A DNA stretch of 64,000 nucleotides, taken from contig OY759263.1 of assembly GCA_963662155.1 (NCBI GenBank), positions 15,999,194-16,063,193 of the forward strand, given 5' to 3'. The translations under genes and the position numbers were made by a program. Below, one piece after another: positions 59,756-64,000 of this stretch. Origin of the DNA: Lamellibrachia columna (Eukaryota > Annelida > Polychaeta > Sabellida > Siboglinidae). The notes under the pieces were generated by a model. The model was not told where the DNA came from. It worked only from the letters and a program-made list of their open reading frames with translations, and did not search any database. The number at the start of each line of letters is the position of its first letter. Within the stretch, counting starts at the first letter, position 1.

Positions 59756-61125
59756 GTACCGGTCCTGGAAAACATCCTGAAGCGGGCGATTATCATCCGG
59801 GATATTGCTTGTGAGGACATCTTCAGCAGTGGCAAATACCAATCTCGAGGAGGAGATGTAGAGGTCATCATGCACAATGGCCATGCCTGGGGCAAAGACC
59901 TCCACTTCCCCGCTGCACGGCGGGTGGAGTACTACGAGGGTAATGTCTGGGAGGCCATCCAGAAGGTCACGGCAGGCGACCCAAAAGCAGTCTGGGTTCT
60001 AGGAGATGTGGATGACAAAAAGCTCAATCTGGAGTACGTGATCCAGTTTGTCCTGGTCGACGGGCGGATCTTCCGGCCTCGGGAAAAGCACCACGAAATA
60101 ACTGAGGCCTGCCACAAGTACGTTGCGGCAGATAGGGCCGAGGAGCTAGCAGCGAAAATCTTCAGCGAGGCGGGTTCGGCAACTAGAATTGCTCGAAGCC
60201 CACCCCTCGGCCTGTCTTGGAAGATATGCAACGGGCTTGTGTTGAGTTTGGCCACGGCGGGCTCTGGTGCATTCCAGAAGGCTACAACGCCCAAGACGTG
60301 GTGAGCCTGGACATGGTGGCCTGCTACCCAGGCGCGTTCCAGGGCAAGGGTGCAAGGGTGACTGCGCCCCCTACTTCCAGCGTTTCGGACACCCCACCCA
60401 TCGGCTGGTGTGAGTGGCTATAAACGGCGTTCTCCCAGAGAAGGACCTGACTGGATTTGCCCAGCTCTCTATGTGTGAATTTGCCCCTGGCTGCCACCCA
60501 GTCATACCGGCGTGGTTCGGTCGCCACTTCTCTGCACATGAGAATGCTCGAACCAGGCGCGGGTGGGCCCCATTGCTCTCCTGCGCTACATGCTCGATAC
60601 TGGGGTGTTGATCCACCTGGAGGTTGCCGAGGCCATTGTTGGGACGAAGGTGCAGAAAGACGTCTGGCTTCCAGAGAGCAGGGTTATGGGGCGTATAATC
60701 ATCGGCAAGTTCACAGCGAGGAGCACCAACGACGGTAAAATGATATGCGGCGAGTGGTGATTGACCAGGCCGAGCTCGACTTCCTAGTGCATGACCTGCG
60801 GGCCACAAACAGCCTCGTCGGTTATGACAGGGCTCCTGGTAATTGGGGGCATGTATTAACGTACTACGAGGGTAGCCAACCTCAGTTCACCCACCTCCGA
60901 GCTAGCATGCTTGGCTACGTCGGAATCAACCTATGTAGTATGCTCCAGCGGTTTGTTCCTGAAGAGTTACAACGGGTGGCGATAGACTCGCTGTACCTCC
61001 GTCCGGAGGTGCTATGTAAGCTAGATGGTGTCGGTGTGTATGCAAAGGCATGTACCTGTCCACTTGACATATTAGCCATCATGAGCGAGCTCGAGGGTGG
61101 GAAGGCAGTACAAGTACATGTGCGA
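59756..61125 (+). pseudogene. Decayed family-B DNA-polymerase-like gene, copy 2 (5'-truncated)
   Basis: Begins mid-gene at VPVLENILKRAIIIRD. It lacks the TAA of copy 1 (TAC, Tyr) and reads on to 60304. The same downstream frameshifts as copy 1 follow, with the same motif-A-like (SLDMVACYPGAF) and motif-C-like (VAIDSLYL) segments. Shared lesions mean decay largely preceded duplication, whereas the TAA arose in copy 1 afterwards or was absent from the source. Confidence 0.5.
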
Positions 61126-61227
61126 GTGCGAGTGTGTCTTGATAACAAGTCAATCAGGGTCACCGCCAGCAGTCTAAATATTCACGATTTGGCTTATTTT
61201 GGCCATCAAAGCAATTCCAACTCAAAT

Positions 61228-61250
61228 GGGGCAGTGATTGATTTCATCAA

Positions 61251-61318
<68 letters not shown>

Positions 61319-61382
61319 TATACAATTTGATTAAATCAATCACTGCCCCAGAGGTGTGTGTGTGTGGGGGGGTGTGTGGGTG

Positions 61383-61414
<32 letters not shown>

Positions 61415-61423
61415 TGCGTGCGA

Positions 61424-61466
<43 letters not shown>

Positions 61467-61470
61467 TGTG
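61228..61470. repeat. TA-rich palindrome and (GT)n/(GCGT)n tract, copy 2
   Basis: Palindrome 61228-61349 with the same 33-bp arms; the left arm has one mismatch (atttcatcaaa for atttaatcaaa). The shorter TA centre lacks the inner interruption. The (GCGT)n tract 61353-61468 has one GCGA unit. Confidence 0.88.
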
Positions 61471-62035
61471 TTCACCTCACAGTTCATGACGACCAAGTTC
61501 ATGGCTCTGCAAGACAGCAGGCCGATGATCGCTGGGCTTGGCGTGTCGGCGACATAAAATTCGATGTCGCATTCGAGTTGTCGGTGCGCACACGGAATCA
61601 TCAGCGTTCCGTATTGGCGGATGGACTCGCCGTTATACGCTGACAAGATTGTAGTTCATTTCCGCAGACTCTTCGTCGCAGGGAAGCCGTTGGCATCTAA
61701 TAACTCAGGGTACATCCGTCTAAATGTGCGTAGCGGAAGTATGTTGCCCTGCGCGCCTGTGTCGACCTTGACTTTGAGTGAGGCCGGTCTCTCCCGAGTT
61801 CCATTTCGCAGCTTGATTTTTAGGGTAGCAAATACCTCATCGCATGCATCGTCTTTGACGCTGACGTCATCAAAGTGCAGCTGCTCGTAGTGGTCGTCCA
61901 CGAGTGAGGTTTGCACTTGATGCACAGCTGATGCCTGTCTCGGTCTCGACCTGGATCTACTACTGCGTCGTTGGACAAAGATTTCCCCGAAGTTGACTCT
62001 GCGTCACATCTTTCTTTATTTGATTTCATCAAGAC
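61471..62035 (-). pseudogene. Gypsy-type gag/protease fragment, copy 2
   Basis: Same retropepsin-like frame as copy 1 with the same in-frame TGA. It has 6-bp and 28-bp deletions in the Arg/Ser-rich segment. The 28-bp loss shifts the frame upstream of the protease. Confidence 0.82.
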
Positions 62036-62486
62036 GTTGTAGCGCTTACGAGGCTTTCCGATATAACGTTTCCGTCAGCTATTAATTAACACTACCAACT
62101 ATAGCATAACATTATTATCGATTATGTTAATCCATAATTCGAAACGCCTTCTTGCATATAGATGATTAGACAAACGTGTGCAGTAGGCCGACTGTGACGG
62201 ACGTGTTCGAACTCCGTCTGAAGAAGTTGCGTTGTATCTAGGAAGAACCATTCGTGTAAATGTGGGCTACACCAGCTCGACTGGTAGGACAGAGAAGGCA
62301 AGTGAGTTGGTGCATCGAAGTTACAGTCACGTGTTTCGCACGATGCGTTATGTAGGGATTTAGTCTTGATGGACCAATCTTGACGGCTTAGTATTTCACT
62401 TGTATAGCAAGACATCACATACTTATTGACGATACAGAAAGCATTCTGTATAGTTTCTCCAACCCGACTAAACATTTCCGATTGCT

Positions 62487-62494
62487 TATAAAAG
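62487..62494 (+). promoter_or_regulatory. TATA box of GPCR copy 2
   Basis: TATAAAAG at the same distance from the ATG (62581) as in copy 1; the surrounding promoter sequence is essentially identical. Confidence 0.55.
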
Positions 62495-62580
62495 ACATTG
62501 TGATATACTGTTCGAGCCGCAAGATCATTCCGTGTTTTACACCCTCACCATAAAACAGCTTTGTGAATTTTCTTGCAATA

Positions 62581-63531
62581 ATGAACACGACTGAGTACAA
62601 CGATATGAAACCGGTGGTGATCAGCGTCGTGATCATCTTGAATATGATCATGAACACCCTCGTGATCGCCGTGATCATACGGTACCCGCAACTACGCGAA
62701 GACCGTACTACCCTGTTCATGTTCTCGCTGTCGGTGTCTGACCTCTCGGCCGGTTGTACGTTTATGCCAATCAGCGCCGCCCTTTGTTCAAAGGCGACAC
62801 CAAGTGTCGCCAACACGTCCGGATATCTGCCGAAAGTGCACTCCATTCTCGTATGGTGGTTTGGTTTTAATTCTATGTACAGCCTGTGCTCGCTCACCTT
62901 GTCGAGAACTATCACCATTTTGAACCCGCTCCGCTCCGAGCAGTTACTGACTCACAAACGCTGCTACACCATCATTGGACTGATCTGGATAATCGGCGGG
63001 CTTCTTGCTGCCGCTAATTTTAGAGTGAACGTAACGTGGAATAGGGTAATGTGTTCTAGTCTCCTACCAAAGGTTATATCGGTATTTTACATGATGCATT
63101 TTGTAGCCGGAATCACACTGCCAGTCATAGCCATAGTCTATGGCACCGTACGCATATGCATCATAGTAGTGCGCACACATCGGCAGATATCCGCGCTAGA
63201 ACAGTCGATCTCCATCGTGACCGGAAACGCTGCTTTTGCCGTTGGGACCGGAAACGCTGTTTTCGTGACGGCACAAGCGATGCGGTCCTCTAAAAATGTT
63301 ATTGTTATATGCGTAATGTCGTTAGCTCTTAATATACCTGTTCTGATGTATGTTATAATTACGAATTTAACCAATATTGTTCTTTCAGATATGCTTATTT
63401 TCGCTTCAATGTGGATATTTGAATGCAATACGGTTGTAAATAGTTTGTTGTATTTGTTTCTGTACCGGTCTGTAAGACAAAAAACTGCCCAGATGATTAC
63501 TCAAGTGATAGCTAATGTCCGGGCACGATAA
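62581..63531 (+). CDS. Intronless orphan rhodopsin-like GPCR, copy 2
   Basis: 316 residues, open throughout, paralogue of the gene at 57339. There are 25 amino-acid differences: only T85K and K109R in the first 143 residues, none after residue 277, and 23 between. K109R restores Arg at the D-R-Y position (S-R-T). The clusters are at 144-145 (end of TM4), 161-167 (second extracellular loop), 173-186 (TM5), 212-242 (third intracellular loop into TM6) and 256-261 (outer TM6). The framework landmarks (D in SVSDLSAG, W in TM4, P in TM5/TM6, N-S-L-L-Y) are kept. Confidence 0.85.
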   Translation: MNTTEYNDMKPVVISVVIILNMIMNTLVIAVIIRYPQLREDRTTLFMFSLSVSDLSAGCTFMPISAALCSKATPSVANTSGYLPKVHSILVWWFGFNSMYSLCSLTLSRTITILNPLRSEQLLTHKRCYTIIGLIWIIGGLLAAANFRVNVTWNRVMCSSLLPKVISVFYMMHFVAGITLPVIAIVYGTVRICIIVVRTHRQISALEQSISIVTGNAAFAVGTGNAVFVTAQAMRSSKNVIVICVMSLALNIPVLMYVIITNLTNIVLSDMLIFASMWIFECNTVVNSLLYLFLYRSVRQKTAQMITQVIANVRAR

Positions 63532-64000
63532 ACTCTAGTAACTCGTTGTTATGTCGTCGAGTCATCCACTAATGCTGAATAACACAATGATATGTTAAGA
63601 AACGCATCCTTGACACAGTTCGTGAACGTCCATAAGTAATGTCAATCACAAGAATCAATTTGTAACATGTGAATGTCTGAGGTATTCTTCCCACTGACGT
63701 TGGAATGAGAAGCGTGGAGCAAACCGTGACGCCACACGACACAAATGGCGGAATGAACGGTTCGTAAGAATGTAGAGAAGGGACCAGGATGTTATTTAGG
63801 AATTATATGCCCTAGAATCATCTGTGTAGTGGCTAAGACAGAATGATGTAATTGTACGACTAGTCATGTTATGTATGCACACACAACGGTGTTGTAGATA
63901 TCCACGATAGTGCACGTAATGACATGGTTTATCCTTTCGAGTTGATGTTGGAACAGCTTTGTGTCAGGTTAGATGTTAACAGAAGCTTCACAGATACCAC

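Larger units (their letters stand above)
59756..64000. repeat. Tandem duplication unit 2 (runs off the window)
   Basis: Second copy of 54400-58760. Copy-specific changes: shorter TA tract, 28-bp and 6-bp deletions near 61940-61975 in the Gypsy fragment, and TAC instead of the TAA stop in the polymerase-like frame. The window ends inside the unit, so further copies may follow. Confidence 0.9.

Noticed and set aside
59102..60304. 400-codon frame as a genuine multi-pass membrane protein
   Set aside because: Begins at a TTG, consists of a 27-bp minisatellite joined at a duplication breakpoint to half of a decayed gene. Kept as a finding only.

Overview
The window is animal genomic DNA: AT-rich, intron-rich, full of microsatellites, tRNA-derived SINEs, CR1/L2- and RTE-like LINE fragments, and non-autonomous DNA elements. 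The mix of an invertebrate-type eight-repeat annexin, CR1 LINEs with an ORF1 esterase and small orphan rhodopsin-like receptors suggests a lophotrochozoan, probably a mollusc. The species cannot be fixed from the sequence alone.

Region 1 (about 1-20.4 kb, + strand) holds most of one gene, an eight-repeat (annexin A6-like) annexin. Seventeen coding exons between 934 and 18421 give a continuous 742-residue reading frame. It starts with a Lys/Pro/Glu-rich N-terminal segment, followed by two four-repeat cores joined by a Glu-rich linker. The cores have matching exon lengths and phases, so the gene arose by internal duplication. One intron is displaced by exactly 24 nt between the halves. Introns hold a 35-bp minisatellite, a splice-donor-like minisatellite, SINEs and MITEs. 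The 3' flank holds a long foldback.

Region 2 (about 20.4-25.5 kb) has no gene. It holds a pogo-type MITE, LINE scraps, and one arm of a dispersed inverted repeat pair whose partner lies at 51.6-52.8 kb.

Region 3 (about 25.5-46.7 kb, - strand) holds broken tandem copies of a KCTD3/SHKBP1-like BTB-WD40 gene. Individual exons are recognisable, with splice sites. All copies carry frameshifts, stops, lost splice sites or deletions. One WD40 exon has been multiplied into 77-bp tandem arrays, six copies in each of two gene copies. LINE reverse-transcriptase fragments, SINEs, a 5'-truncated CR1 LINE and a CpG-rich 1.3-kb insertion interrupt the locus.

Region 4 (about 46.7-52.8 kb) is repeat-only: microsatellites, LINE 3' ends, a 233-bp tandem duplication and a decayed CR1 ORF1 esterase.

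Region 5 (about 52.9-64 kb) is GC-richer. It carries a decayed gene with family-B DNA-polymerase-like motifs, a Gypsy-type gag/protease fragment, a TA-rich perfect palindrome, and an intact intronless rhodopsin-like GPCR with its own TATA box. A 5,356-bp block (54400-59755) containing these is tandemly duplicated from 59756 to beyond the window end, so two GPCR genes are present. The GPCR copies are nearly identical in their first 143 residues and diverge mainly by amino-acid-changing substitutions from TM4 to TM6.
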